A stretch of 15,793 nucleotides of DNA from Planctomycetaceae bacterium (GTDB lineage: Bacteria; Planctomycetota; UBA1135; GCA-002686595), in assembly GCA_013360535.1 (NCBI GenBank), contig JABWBL010000019.1, positions 1-15,793 of the forward strand. Direction: 5' to 3'. Shown in pieces: positions 1-7,345 of this stretch (positions within the stretch are counted from its first letter, which is position 1; each line of letters begins with the position of its first letter). The notes beneath the pieces were generated by a model. The model was not told where the DNA came from. It saw only the letters and a list, made by a program, of their open reading frames with translations, and did not search any database. Made by a program: the position numbers and the translations under genes.

Positions 1-1509
1 TTCGGCCAGTGCAACGTGCCGCCGCTGCCGCTTTCGACTCGCTACATCGCAGTCGCGGCGGGCCGCGCTCACGCGCTCGCGCTGCGTGACGACGGGGAGC
101 TCGTGGCGTGGGGCGACGGGACGCTCGGCCAGCTCGACGTTCCGCCGCGTCCTGACGGCGCCAAGTGGAGCGCGCTCGACGCAGGCGAGGCGTATTCGCT
201 CGCGAAGCTCGACGACGGTCGTGTGTTCGGCTTCGGCGACAACTCGGTCGGTCAGCTCAACGTGCCGCGGCTCGCACCCGGAGTCGACTACACGGCGCTC
301 GTCGCGGGGTACGACTATCAGCTCGCGCTGCTGAGCGACGGAACGCTCTCGGCCTGGGGCCAGAACACCTGGGGCCAGATCGACGTTCCGCCGTTGCCCG
401 CGGGCCTGACCTACGTCTCGGCGACCGCCGGGTGGTTCCACAGCGCCGCGGTGCGCAGTGACGGCAGCGCGGTCGCGTGGGGACTGGGTGTCGCCGGCCA
501 GACGCTCGTGCCCACGCTTCCCGCCGGGCTCACGTACGTCGAGCTCGCCGCCGGCCAGAACTTCACGCTCGCGCGCCGCAACGACGGCAGCGTGATCGCG
601 TTCGGCAACAACAACTTCGGCCAGCTCAACGTGCCCACGCTGCCCGCAAGTGTCGTCTACGTCGAGCTCGCGGCGAATTACCGCCACGGAGTCGCGCGGC
701 GCAGCGACGGCGCGGTCGTGGCGTGGGGCTGGAATCCGCATGGCCAGTGCAACGTGCCTGCGTTGCCGCAGGGAGTGACCTACGTCGAGATCGCGGCCGG
801 CGGCGCGCATTCGCTCGCCCTGCGCAGCGACGGCGAGGTCGTGGCCTTCGGCTGGAACAATTTCGGCCAGTGCAACGTGCCGCCGCTTCCGCCCGGGCTC
901 GAGTACGTCGAGATCGAGGCGGGCGAGTACCACTCGATCGCGCGCCGCACGGATGGTGAGCTCGTGACGTGGGGGCTCGACATCGTCGGTCCCGCGGCGC
1001 GCCCCGACCTCGCTCCCGGCTACGCGTGGACCGACCTCGCCGCAGGCCGCTACTTCTCCGCGAGCCTGAGCAGCGCGCTCGTGCCGCCGCCGACGAGCTA
1101 CTGCACCGCAGGAACGACGTCGAACGGCTGCAACGCGCGGATCACCTCGACCGGATTGCCGTCGCGCTCGAGCGCGTCCGGTTTTGCGCTGCGGGTCGAC
1201 GGAGTCGAGGGCGCGCGTGCCGGTGCGCTGTTCATGGGCTTCGAGCCCGCGGCCGTTCCTTGGGGACAGGGCTCGAGCTACGCCTGCATCGGCGCGCCGA
1301 CGCCGCGGCTGGCGACCGTGGAGAGCGGTGGCGTCGCCGGAACGTGCACGGGCGTCTTTGCGCTGGATTTCAACGCCTGGATGGCCTCGCATCCGGCGAC
1401 AGCGCCCGCCGCAGGCACGTTCGTCTGCGTGCAGGCGTGGTTCCGCGACCCGCCGAGCCCGAAGGCGACGAGCCTCTCGGACGCGCTGCGTTTCGTCGTC
1501 GCGCCCTGA
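1..1509 (+). CDS. RCC1-like beta-propeller repeat protein, 5' end outside the window
   Basis: The reading frame is open from base 1, where it starts in mid-repeat (FGQCNVPPLPL, matching the repeat ending near base 885), so the true start lies upstream and the GTG at 16 is only an internal valine. The visible 502 residues hold RCC1-type blades of 41 residues. Each has a core of the form YVEIAAGxxHSLALRSDG, then VVAWG or VVAFG, then NxxGQxNVPxLP. Eight full units and a decayed ninth are visible, more than one seven-bladed propeller needs. From about residue 360 a different domain follows with cysteines at 368, 377, 429, 449 and 476. It ends in a strand-rich LSDALRFVVAP tail of a kind I recall as a recurrent C-terminal module of planctomycete extracellular proteins. 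RCC1 propellers usually bind proteins; the partner here is unknown. The protein is probably secreted or at the surface, but its signal peptide is not visible. The TGA stop lies 7 bases from the stop of the convergent thioredoxin gene. Confidence 0.9.
   Translation, partial: FGQCNVPPLPLSTRYIAVAAGRAHALALRDDGELVAWGDGTLGQLDVPPRPDGAKWSALDAGEAYSLAKLDDGRVFGFGDNSVGQLNVPRLAPGVDYTALVAGYDYQLALLSDGTLSAWGQNTWGQIDVPPLPAGLTYVSATAGWFHSAAVRSDGSAVAWGLGVAGQTLVPTLPAGLTYVELAAGQNFTLARRNDGSVIAFGNNNFGQLNVPTLPASVVYVELAANYRHGVARRSDGAVVAWGWNPHGQCNVPALPQGVTYVEIAAGGAHSLALRSDGEVVAFGWNNFGQCNVPPLPPGLEYVEIEAGEYHSIARRTDGELVTWGLDIVGPAARPDLAPGYAWTDLAAGRYFSASLSSALVPPPTSYCTAGTTSNGCNARITSTGLPSRSSASGFALRVDGVEGARAGALFMGFEPAAVPWGQGSSYACIGAPTPRLATVESGGVAGTCTGVFALDFNAWMASHPATAPAAGTFVCVQAWFRDPPSPKATSLSDALRFVVAP
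43..1068 (+). repeat. In-frame 123-bp tandem repeat array encoding RCC1 blades
   Basis: The codon that opens each blade (tac or tgg) falls exactly at 43, 166, 289, 412, 535, 658, 781, 904 and 1027, a constant spacing of 123 bases without any indel. Units starting at 535, 658, 781 and 904 are the most alike; they share TACGTCGAG at the start and NVP followed by LP near the end. The array probably continues upstream of the window, because bases 1-42 are the end of another unit. The last unit, from 1027, keeps only the YAWTDLAAGRYFSASLSS part before the C-terminal domain. Confidence 0.9.
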
Positions 1510-1516
1510 CGCGCGC

Positions 1517-2920
1517 TCACTTCTTCTCGAGCAGCTTCTCGACCGTCGCCGCGAGCTTCTGCGGCCCGTCGAAGCCCACTTCGCGCAGCACGATCCTGCC
1601 TTCGCGATCGAGGAAGCAGTTCGTCGGGAACGCGCCCACGAGCAGCGCCTCGTTGATGCGATCCGAACCGAGCACGACGCGCCACGGGATGCCCTGCTTG
1701 CGCGCGTGTTCGATCTCGACCTTGTGGTCCGCTTCCTTGTCGAAGCCGATCACCACGAGCTCGCCCTCGTGCCTGGCGACGAGCTCCTTGAGGTGCGGAA
1801 TCTCCTGATTGCACGGCCCGCACCAGGACGCGTAGAAGTTGAGCACGACGACCTTGCCCTTGAGCTCGGAGAGCTTGACGTCCTTGCCGTCGAGGTCCTT
1901 GCCGACGACGTCCCCGACGATGTCGACGGCGGGCTTGCCGATCAGCCGCGCGACGACCTCGGCCTCGAGCCGCTCCTTCTCGCGGTGCTCGCGCGTCGCC
2001 GCGATCTGCTCCTGCACCCGCAGCACCTCGGTCAGGAAGTACGAATCCGACTGCTCGAACTGGCTGCCGAGCTTGTCCAGCGCGCGCTCCGCAGCGTCGA
2101 GGTCCTCGCCAAACGCGAGCCGCGAAGTCTTCTCGAACTCCGCACGATCGCTGCGCAGCGCGACGAGCCGCTCCGGCGCGACCTTGCGGTGGCTCCGCAG
2201 CTGCAGCTCGTACGAGAGCTCGCTCACCCGCAGCGGATCGGCCGAAAACTCGAGCTTCCAGCTCGCCTTGCAGCGAGTGACCACCTTGCGCGCGGGATCG
2301 ATCTCGTAGTGCTCGCTGTACGCGTGCAGCTTCATCGATCCGATCATCGCGTGCGCCGCGGGCAGTCCGACCGCCACCGCATCGAGCACGATCACCCCGT
2401 CCTTCGCGCTCGCCGTCCACTCGAGTTCCGCGGCGAAATCGAAGTCGTTGGGGAGCACGACGCGCCCGCCTTTCCACGTCGCTCCCGCCGTCGTCGGCAC
2501 GTTCGCCGGCGGCGTCGGCACCGCACCGACCGCCAGCAACGCCGGCACGCCCGCGCTCATCGCCGGGAACATGCCCTCCGGCAGCGGCGCGCGCGCACGC
2601 TCCGCCGTGAGCTTCGTGAAGCGGTAGTTCGACGTGCGCGGCACCGTGCGGACCTGTCCGCCGGACATGCCGTTCGCGGCCTCGAGACCGTGGAACAGCG
2701 CCACTTCGTTGTCGCTGCCGCCGAGCACGACGGCCCGCACCTCGAACGGCAGGTTCCAGCTGCCCTTGTCGTCCTGCTGGCGCGCCTTGCCCTTGTAGAC
2801 GAGCTCGACACCGGGCTCGAACTCGACGCACTCCGCGACGGTCTGCGCGAAGGCGCTCGCGACGAGCGCGAGCGGGACGAACGGGATCAGGAAACGGCGA
2901 ACGGTGGGGGAGGAGAGCAT
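1517..2920 (-). CDS. TlpA-like secreted thioredoxin with large N-terminal domain
   Basis: This 467-residue protein begins with a signal peptide (MLSSPTVRRF, then a hydrophobic run ending ASAFA, cleavage expected near residue 25). Residues 30-240 are a beta-rich region I do not recognise. Residues about 250-325 are charged and helical, possibly coiled. The C-terminal 140 residues are a redoxin/TlpA thioredoxin fold with NFYASWCGPC (active-site cysteines 367 and 370) and a GAFPT motif supplying the cis-proline at 432. TlpA-family proteins reduce or exchange disulfides outside the cytoplasm; members with extra N-terminal domains are common in Planctomycetota and Bacteroidota. The ATG at 2920 is chosen because the signal peptide follows directly; no good Shine-Dalgarno is seen. 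The gene lies 49 bases downstream of the antiporter gene on the same strand, so co-transcription is possible. Its redox partner is not in the window. Confidence 0.9.
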   Translation of the reverse strand: MLSSPTVRRFLIPFVPLALVASAFAQTVAECVEFEPGVELVYKGKARQQDDKGSWNLPFEVRAVVLGGSDNEVALFHGLEAANGMSGGQVRTVPRTSNYRFTKLTAERARAPLPEGMFPAMSAGVPALLAVGAVPTPPANVPTTAGATWKGGRVVLPNDFDFAAELEWTASAKDGVIVLDAVAVGLPAAHAMIGSMKLHAYSEHYEIDPARKVVTRCKASWKLEFSADPLRVSELSYELQLRSHRKVAPERLVALRSDRAEFEKTSRLAFGEDLDAAERALDKLGSQFEQSDSYFLTEVLRVQEQIAATREHREKERLEAEVVARLIGKPAVDIVGDVVGKDLDGKDVKLSELKGKVVVLNFYASWCGPCNQEIPHLKELVARHEGELVVIGFDKEADHKVEIEHARKQGIPWRVVLGSDRINEALLVGAFPTNCFLDREGRIVLREVGFDGPQKLAATVEKLLEKK

Positions 2921-2969
2921 GCGGCGAGCCTAGCTCCGCACGCGTCCGCTTGCATGGGCAAGGCGTCGC

Positions 2970-4229
2970 TCATGCCGCTGTTCGTGACGCGGGCTCGCTC
3001 GCGCCGCGCCGTCCGACCACGCGCTCGAAGATCGGGCTCGCCATCAGCGTCGTCAGCACCGCCATCGTCGCCAGCATCGCGAAGATCTCCGGCGAGATCA
3101 GTCCGCGCTCGAGGCCGATGTTGATGATGATGAGCTCCATCAAGCCACGTGCATTCATCAGCACGCCGATGCCGAGCGCCTCGCGCTGCGGGACGCCGGT
3201 GAGCCGCGCGGCTCCCCAGCACGCGACGCCCTTGCCGAGCACGGCCGCCGCGAGCACCGCCAGTGCAATCAGCCACAGCGTTCCGCTGTTGAGCAGCCCC
3301 AGCCGCGTGTTGAGGCCGGAATAGGTGAAAAACAGGGGCAGGAGCAGGGCCACCGCCAGCGAGTGGGAACGCTCCACCAGCGCCTTGGACACGACACCGC
3401 GCGGCATCGCGACCCCCATCACGAACGCGCCGAACACCGCGTGCAGGTGGATCTTGTCCGTCCACCATGCGCCCAGGCACATCAGCGCGAGGCAGAACGC
3501 GTATTCGCCGTCACCGAGCTTGCCCCGCGCCTCGATGCCTCGCGCCCAGCGCCGCAGGAGCGGCCTCACGACGCCCAGTGCGAGCACCGCGTAGGCCGCA
3601 CCGCCCCCGATCGCGAGCGTTGCGTGCGAAAAATCGCCGCTGAAACTGGCCAGCACGAGCGCGAGCAGGCACCACGCGGCGGCGTCGTCGATCGCTCCCG
3701 CTCCGATCGCGACCGTGCCCATCGTCGTGCCCGTCAGGCCCTTGGAGTGGATGATGCGCGCGAGCATCGGAAAGGCCGTGATGCACATCGACGCGCCCAT
3801 GAACACCATCGCGTTGGCGAGCGAAGTCTCCGCCGGGAACAGCGTGGTGCGCGTGAAGAGCAGCCACGCGAGCCCCGCTCCCAGCGCAAACGGCGCCGCC
3901 ATGCCCGCGATCGACACCGCGACCGACGTGCCGAAGCGCGAGCGGATCAGGTCGCCGCGGAAATCGAGGCCGACCACGAACATGTAGAGCGCGAGCCCGA
4001 GCTGCGAGATCGGGAACAGCACCTTCATCGACTCGCGCGGGAAGAGCAGCGCGCTCCACTCCGGCGCCACGAGCCCGAACAGCGACGGACCGAGCGCGAC
4101 GCCGGCGATCATCTCGGCCACGACCTGCGGTTGGCCCAGTCGCGCGGCGACCAGCCCGACGAGCCGCGACACGACGAGGATCACCCCGAGCTGGAGGAAG
4201 AACTGGACGGCGAGCTCGAACGGGGTCAC
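2970..4229 (-). CDS. Cation:proton antiporter, CPA2 family, CHX/Kef-like membrane domain
   Basis: An integral membrane protein of 419 residues with roughly 11-13 hydrophobic segments, matching the Na_H_Exchanger fold. Family signatures are visible: GQPQVVAEMIAGVALGPSLFG-like text near residues 32-52, paired aspartates in AGAIDDAAAW at about 181-182, LPLFFTYSGL at about 297-306, and NARGLMELIIINIGLERG at about 359-376. The DD pair sits at the ion-binding site; in CPA2 proteins it is usually linked to electrogenic exchange. The NARGL block is closest in style to CHX-type antiporters. There is no C-terminal TrkA-N or universal-stress domain, so regulation through those domains is not expected. 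It should exchange K+ or Na+ for H+ across the inner membrane; the ion cannot be read from sequence. The GTG at 4229 is preferred to the TTG at 4253 because family similarity begins there (MTPFELAVQFF); the extra residues look like untranslated leader. Confidence 0.9.
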   Translation of the reverse strand: MTPFELAVQFFLQLGVILVVSRLVGLVAARLGQPQVVAEMIAGVALGPSLFGLVAPEWSALLFPRESMKVLFPISQLGLALYMFVVGLDFRGDLIRSRFGTSVAVSIAGMAAPFALGAGLAWLLFTRTTLFPAETSLANAMVFMGASMCITAFPMLARIIHSKGLTGTTMGTVAIGAGAIDDAAAWCLLALVLASFSGDFSHATLAIGGGAAYAVLALGVVRPLLRRWARGIEARGKLGDGEYAFCLALMCLGAWWTDKIHLHAVFGAFVMGVAMPRGVVSKALVERSHSLAVALLLPLFFTYSGLNTRLGLLNSGTLWLIALAVLAAAVLGKGVACWGAARLTGVPQREALGIGVLMNARGLMELIIINIGLERGLISPEIFAMLATMAVLTTLMASPIFERVVGRRGASEPASRTAA

Positions 4230-4471
4230 GTGGGGGGAACGCTCCGCCCGCAAGGCTACACCGCGCGCGAGCTCGAAGTCTCCAGCGCCGTTTCCGCGCT
4301 GATTCTGGAAGGAAATTCCAATTCTGGCGGACGGCCCCGCTCCCCCGGCGCTCCGACTTCCGCCGCTGCAACCAACGCGTGCTAGGGTTGTTCAGGCCGG
4401 AACGGCCCGATCGCCGCAGCCCCCCCGCGCCGCGATCCTCTCCGCCTCCTCACCCTTCGCCGAACTTCCGC
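4230..4471. promoter_or_regulatory. Divergent intergenic region between antiporter and lipoprotein genes
   Basis: This 242-base gap separates two divergent starts, so it should carry promoters for both. It contains the most AT-rich patch nearby (4300-4327), in which ATTCTGG occurs twice (4302-4308 and 4321-4327) around the palindrome GGAAATTCC (4311-4319). A second element, GGCCG-GAA-CGGCC, is a perfect 5-base inverted repeat at 4395-4407. I could not assign convincing -10 and -35 boxes. The regulatory role is inferred from position and composition. Confidence 0.35.
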
Positions 4472-4849
4472 ATGCGCCACTTCACGCCCGTACTCCTCGG
4501 ACTCTGCCTGCTCGGTTCCTGCGCCGCCGTCGCGCCGTCGGACTCGTTGCCGGCCTCGGCCCCCGCGATCGAGATCGAGCGCGCGCCCTGGATTCGCTCG
4601 GCGCACGCGCAGGTCGTCGACGAGCGCCTCGAGGTCGAGCTCCTCGGCGCCATCCCGGCCCTGCAGTCGCGCCGCGGCGTGACGGTCGAAGCCGTCGATG
4701 CCACCGGCCAGCGCCTCTTCAGCGTGACCGGCGTCGCGAGCCTCGGCACGAACGACGCGCGCTACCACCGCAGCGCGCCGTCGCGCCTCTCGCTCGCGCT
4801 GCCGCAGCTCGAGGGCGTCGCCGCACTGCGTGTCGTCGCCGGTCGCTGA
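4472..4849 (+). CDS. Small predicted lipoprotein of unknown function
   Basis: A 125-residue protein starting MRHFTPVLLGLCLLGSC. The hydrophobic run followed by LGSC is an acceptable lipobox, with lipidation predicted at Cys17. The mature part has no family I recognise. It looks beta-rich and mostly hydrophilic, ending SLALPQLEGVAALRVVAGR, which could be one small beta-sandwich. The frame opens earlier (TTG/GTG-type codons from 4379), but the upstream text is Pro/Arg-rich leader, so the ATG at 4472 directly before the lipobox is preferred. No Shine-Dalgarno is evident. The TGA stop at 4847-4849 directly abuts the porin gene's stop on the other strand. The reality of the gene rests on the signal peptide and coding-like composition. 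Confidence 0.65.
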   Translation: MRHFTPVLLGLCLLGSCAAVAPSDSLPASAPAIEIERAPWIRSAHAQVVDERLEVELLGAIPALQSRRGVTVEAVDATGQRLFSVTGVASLGTNDARYHRSAPSRLSLALPQLEGVAALRVVAGR

Positions 4850-6079
4850 TCAGAAGTCGATCTGCAGGCGCAGCGTCAGCGCGAGCGCCGGATCGACGGA
4901 CTCGTCGCCGCCGGGGTCGGTGATGTACTGCACGTCCGGCTTCACCACGAGCCACGAACGCGCCTGACAGCGGTAGAACACCTCGAAGACGTTCTCGGAG
5001 CTCGCCGTGGTGCCGGCCGCTTCGCTGAAGTGGGCCTGGCTGAAGTAGAAGCCGACCGCGTCGTCCGCGCGGCCGCAGCAGCCGGTCAGCGTCACGCCCG
5101 CGCCGAGGTGCCGGTCGCAGTCGGACACGTCCTCGTCGGCCGAGCCGTACTGCAGGAAGCTCGCGAGGGTCCCGTCCCCGACGCGCGACAGTTCCTGTTC
5201 GCAGATCGCGTACAGGCCGCCGCTGCCTTCGTCGTTTCCGCCGGAAAACGTGGCGAAATCACCGGTGTGGTGCCAGCCGCCGAGCGCGACGCGCCCCGCG
5301 AGCTCGTCCTCGCCGGCGCTCCACAGGTAGTTGCCTTCCGCGATGAGGAACAGGTCCGAGGGGCTCCCGAAGAACGTGCTCGGCCCGCGGCTGCCGGTCG
5401 AGAAGCCGGCGTTCGCCGCGCCGTCCCACACGCCCGCGCCGAAGTGCCAGTGCTCGCTCGGGTCGTAGAAGGCCGAGACGCAGGTCGCGGGGTTGGGGTA
5501 GGTCGGCATCGCGAAGATCGTCGGGCTGAAGCCGGCCGACGACGACACGAACTCGAGGCCGTTCTGCACGACCGCGAACTCCGCGTTCGCGTCGGTCTTG
5601 CCGAGCTTGATGCGAAGCTGCTCGTCGAACAGGTACTGCTCGTAGAACAACTGTCCCAGCTGCTCGACGTGGTCGGTGTTGGCGATGTTCGAGAAGTACT
5701 GGAAGTCGCCGGCGTGGTCCGAGGGGTTCGTGCCGTTGATGGCGTAGGCGTTGGCGACGATCGCGGCCTGCTCGAGCCCGCAGAGCGTCTCGAGGTCGAA
5801 GGTCGCGAGCAGGTCGAGGTACGAGCCCGTGGAGGTCTCGCGCTCGAGGCCACCCGAGGCGATGTTGTACACGTCGAACCACAGGCTCGCGCCGACTTCG
5901 ATGCCCGTGTCCGCGAGCCGCGCGCGCACTCCGGCCCAGTCGCCGGTCAGGCCGGCGAAGTCGTGACCCGCGCTCGCCTCCTCTGGAGCGGCCTCGACAA
6001 CCAAGGCGGCGCTGGACGGGTCGATCAGGCGCGACAGCGAAACGAGAGTGGGGGCGAGAAACGGGTGGATGAGCGTCAT
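4850..6079 (-). CDS. OprB-type carbohydrate-selective porin family protein
   Basis: A 409-residue predicted outer-membrane beta-barrel. The N-terminal block GLTGDWAGVRARLADTGIEV is the typical OprB-family entry motif (about residues 43-62). It is followed by alternating hydrophobic/polar strands and a terminal strand ending LRLQIDF, with the C-terminal phenylalanine usual for outer-membrane barrels. The family forms channels for sugars and other small solutes; the substrate cannot be read here. The ATG at 6079 is supported by GAGGA four bases upstream. The N-terminus (MTLIHPFLAPTLVSLSRL) is a weak signal peptide with no lysine or arginine in its first part. Cysteines are unusually frequent for a porin, including TGCCGR and FYRCQ. 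The gene stands alone on its strand, convergent with the lipoprotein gene (stops adjacent) and divergent from the forward cluster. Confidence 0.85.
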   Translation of the reverse strand: MTLIHPFLAPTLVSLSRLIDPSSAALVVEAAPEEASAGHDFAGLTGDWAGVRARLADTGIEVGASLWFDVYNIASGGLERETSTGSYLDLLATFDLETLCGLEQAAIVANAYAINGTNPSDHAGDFQYFSNIANTDHVEQLGQLFYEQYLFDEQLRIKLGKTDANAEFAVVQNGLEFVSSSAGFSPTIFAMPTYPNPATCVSAFYDPSEHWHFGAGVWDGAANAGFSTGSRGPSTFFGSPSDLFLIAEGNYLWSAGEDELAGRVALGGWHHTGDFATFSGGNDEGSGGLYAICEQELSRVGDGTLASFLQYGSADEDVSDCDRHLGAGVTLTGCCGRADDAVGFYFSQAHFSEAAGTTASSENVFEVFYRCQARSWLVVKPDVQYITDPGGDESVDPALALTLRLQIDF

Positions 6080-6286
6080 GGGGTCCTCGGGGTGGGGAAG
6101 CCACGCGCCCTGTCGGCGCCCCAAATGCAACTTCTTGAAGCCGCCCGTCCTTCCGCCCTGCCGCCGCCGCCCTCGGGCCTGTCCGAAATGCGAACTCCTT
6201 TCCCTCCCGGCCTCACGGCGGCCTCTGCGGCGCACCGGCGAGGCGGCCACCACCCTCCGCGCGCCCGCTCGTCAAGGTGCCGCGGC
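6080..6286. promoter_or_regulatory. Divergent intergenic region upstream of porin gene and four-gene cluster
   Basis: Both flanking genes start here, so promoters for both are expected in these 207 bases. A near-repeat occurs twice on the plus strand: AAATGCAACTTCTT at 6123-6136 and AAATGCGAACTCCTT at 6186-6200, identical except for one inserted G and one T-to-C change. The spacing of 63 bases is about six helical turns, which would suit a paired operator, but this is speculative. The rest is C-rich with no recognisable -10 box. Confidence 0.3.
6084..6088 (-). promoter_or_regulatory. Shine-Dalgarno site of the porin gene
   Basis: On the reverse strand GAGGA is followed by four bases and then the ATG at 6079. 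It is one of only two clear Shine-Dalgarno sites in the window and decides the porin start over the longer frame opening at 6253. Confidence 0.6.
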
Positions 6287-7303
6287 ATGACCTCTCAAGA
6301 GCGCTACAAGCGGCTTCCCGAGCGCATGGCCCTCGTGGATCTCTCTCGCGAGCAGGTGCTCGCGCTCGACTTCGATGCTCGTCCCCTGCGGATCGACGAC
6401 GCGCCCGCCGAGTGCGAGCGCCGCATCGCGCTCCTGCGCGGCCTGATCCGTTTCGACTTCGCCGAGGAACAGGTCGAACGTGTCGAGCGGCTGCAGCGCG
6501 AGTGCCTCGCGTGGCTCGCCGCGCGCAAGTTGCCCGCGGGTTCCTGCGATGGCGCCGTGTACCAGATGCTCGACGCCGCGCCGAAAGGCGTCGACGTGCG
6601 CTCGCTCGCGTTGGAGCTGCTTGGAGACCCGACGCTCGGCGGCCCGTGCCTGCACTCGCTCCTCCGCCGCGCCCGTTACCGCATGGATCGCCTGCGACCA
6701 GAGGATTTCCGGCGGATCATCGGGAAATTCGAACGTGCCGCGCCGTTCACTTCCTCGCGCGCGCACGAGCTCCTCGGCGCCTGCGACCTGTTGCTCGCCA
6801 TCACATCCAAGCGTCAACACCGGATGCTCGGGATGGAGCTCGCGCCAGTCCTCGCGCGCGCCGTCGGCGCGCTGGCGGAGAGTGTCGTCCTCGATTCGGT
6901 GGAGGGGCTCGAGACGCTCGACGTCTGTGTCGCTGTCGCTCTGCAGCTCGAACGCGACGAGATCCTCACGGCGCTGCTCAACGCCCTCTCCGCACGCGAA
7001 CAGGAAGTCTCCAAGGACACGACCGAACCGTCGCAGCCGCTGCGCCGCCTGCGCTGGTTCCTCGCCGTCGTCGCGATGATCGTGGCGGTGCGCGCCGAGG
7101 ACGTGCCGGAGTTTCGACAGCAGATCGCGCGTGCTAGGGAGCAGTTCCTGGCCCCTTTTTCGGCCAAGGCCGTGCACGGCATCGATGGGCTCCGTGTCCA
7201 CGAGCTCGAGCGAAGGCTTGCGTTCGAGGCGGCGCGGCTGGGCGTGCTCGAAGACTACGTCGCGTGCCTCGCCGTGCGTTCGCCGGGGATGCTCGGGCGC
7301 TGA
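6287..7303 (+). CDS. Unknown alpha-helical protein, paralogue A of a tandem pair
   Basis: A 338-residue protein of no family I recognise. It has no signal peptide, is rich in Leu, Ala, Arg and Glu, and reads as consecutive amphipathic helices, which suggests a helical-repeat scaffold. A hydrophobic stretch at 256-268 (RWFLAVVAMIVAV) could be mistaken for a membrane segment, but the equivalent region in the next gene is not hydrophobic. It aligns collinearly with the next gene in several blocks: RLQRECLAWLAA (68-79), FERAAP (148-153), MELAPVLARAVGALAESV (183-200) and a block ending ALSARE (217-238). The start is the ATG at 6287 (MTSQERYKRL); a longer open frame upstream runs antisense to the porin gene and is not coding-like. 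First gene of a cluster of four on the plus strand. Confidence 0.8.
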   Translation: MTSQERYKRLPERMALVDLSREQVLALDFDARPLRIDDAPAECERRIALLRGLIRFDFAEEQVERVERLQRECLAWLAARKLPAGSCDGAVYQMLDAAPKGVDVRSLALELLGDPTLGGPCLHSLLRRARYRMDRLRPEDFRRIIGKFERAAPFTSSRAHELLGACDLLLAITSKRQHRMLGMELAPVLARAVGALAESVVLDSVEGLETLDVCVAVALQLERDEILTALLNALSAREQEVSKDTTEPSQPLRRLRWFLAVVAMIVAVRAEDVPEFRQQIARAREQFLAPFSAKAVHGIDGLRVHELERRLAFEAARLGVLEDYVACLAVRSPGMLGR

Positions 7304-7345
7304 GTCTCCGTTCGGAGTCGCGCGCCGCTGCTACCATCGAGTCGC

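Noticed and set aside
256..885. RCC1 repeat array considered as CRISPR-like or satellite DNA
   Set aside because: The 123-base units are continuous, stay in frame and encode conserved blades without unique spacers, so they are protein repeats.
1184..3124. 646-residue forward open frame across the thioredoxin gene
   Set aside because: Arg- and Leu-rich shadow; the reverse frame has a signal peptide and an intact WCGPC thioredoxin domain.
5030..6286. Upstream extension of paralogue A through the porin gene (757 residues in total)
   Set aside because: The extra 419 residues are antisense to a convincing porin, are Arg/Ala/Val-rich, and have no counterpart in paralogue B.
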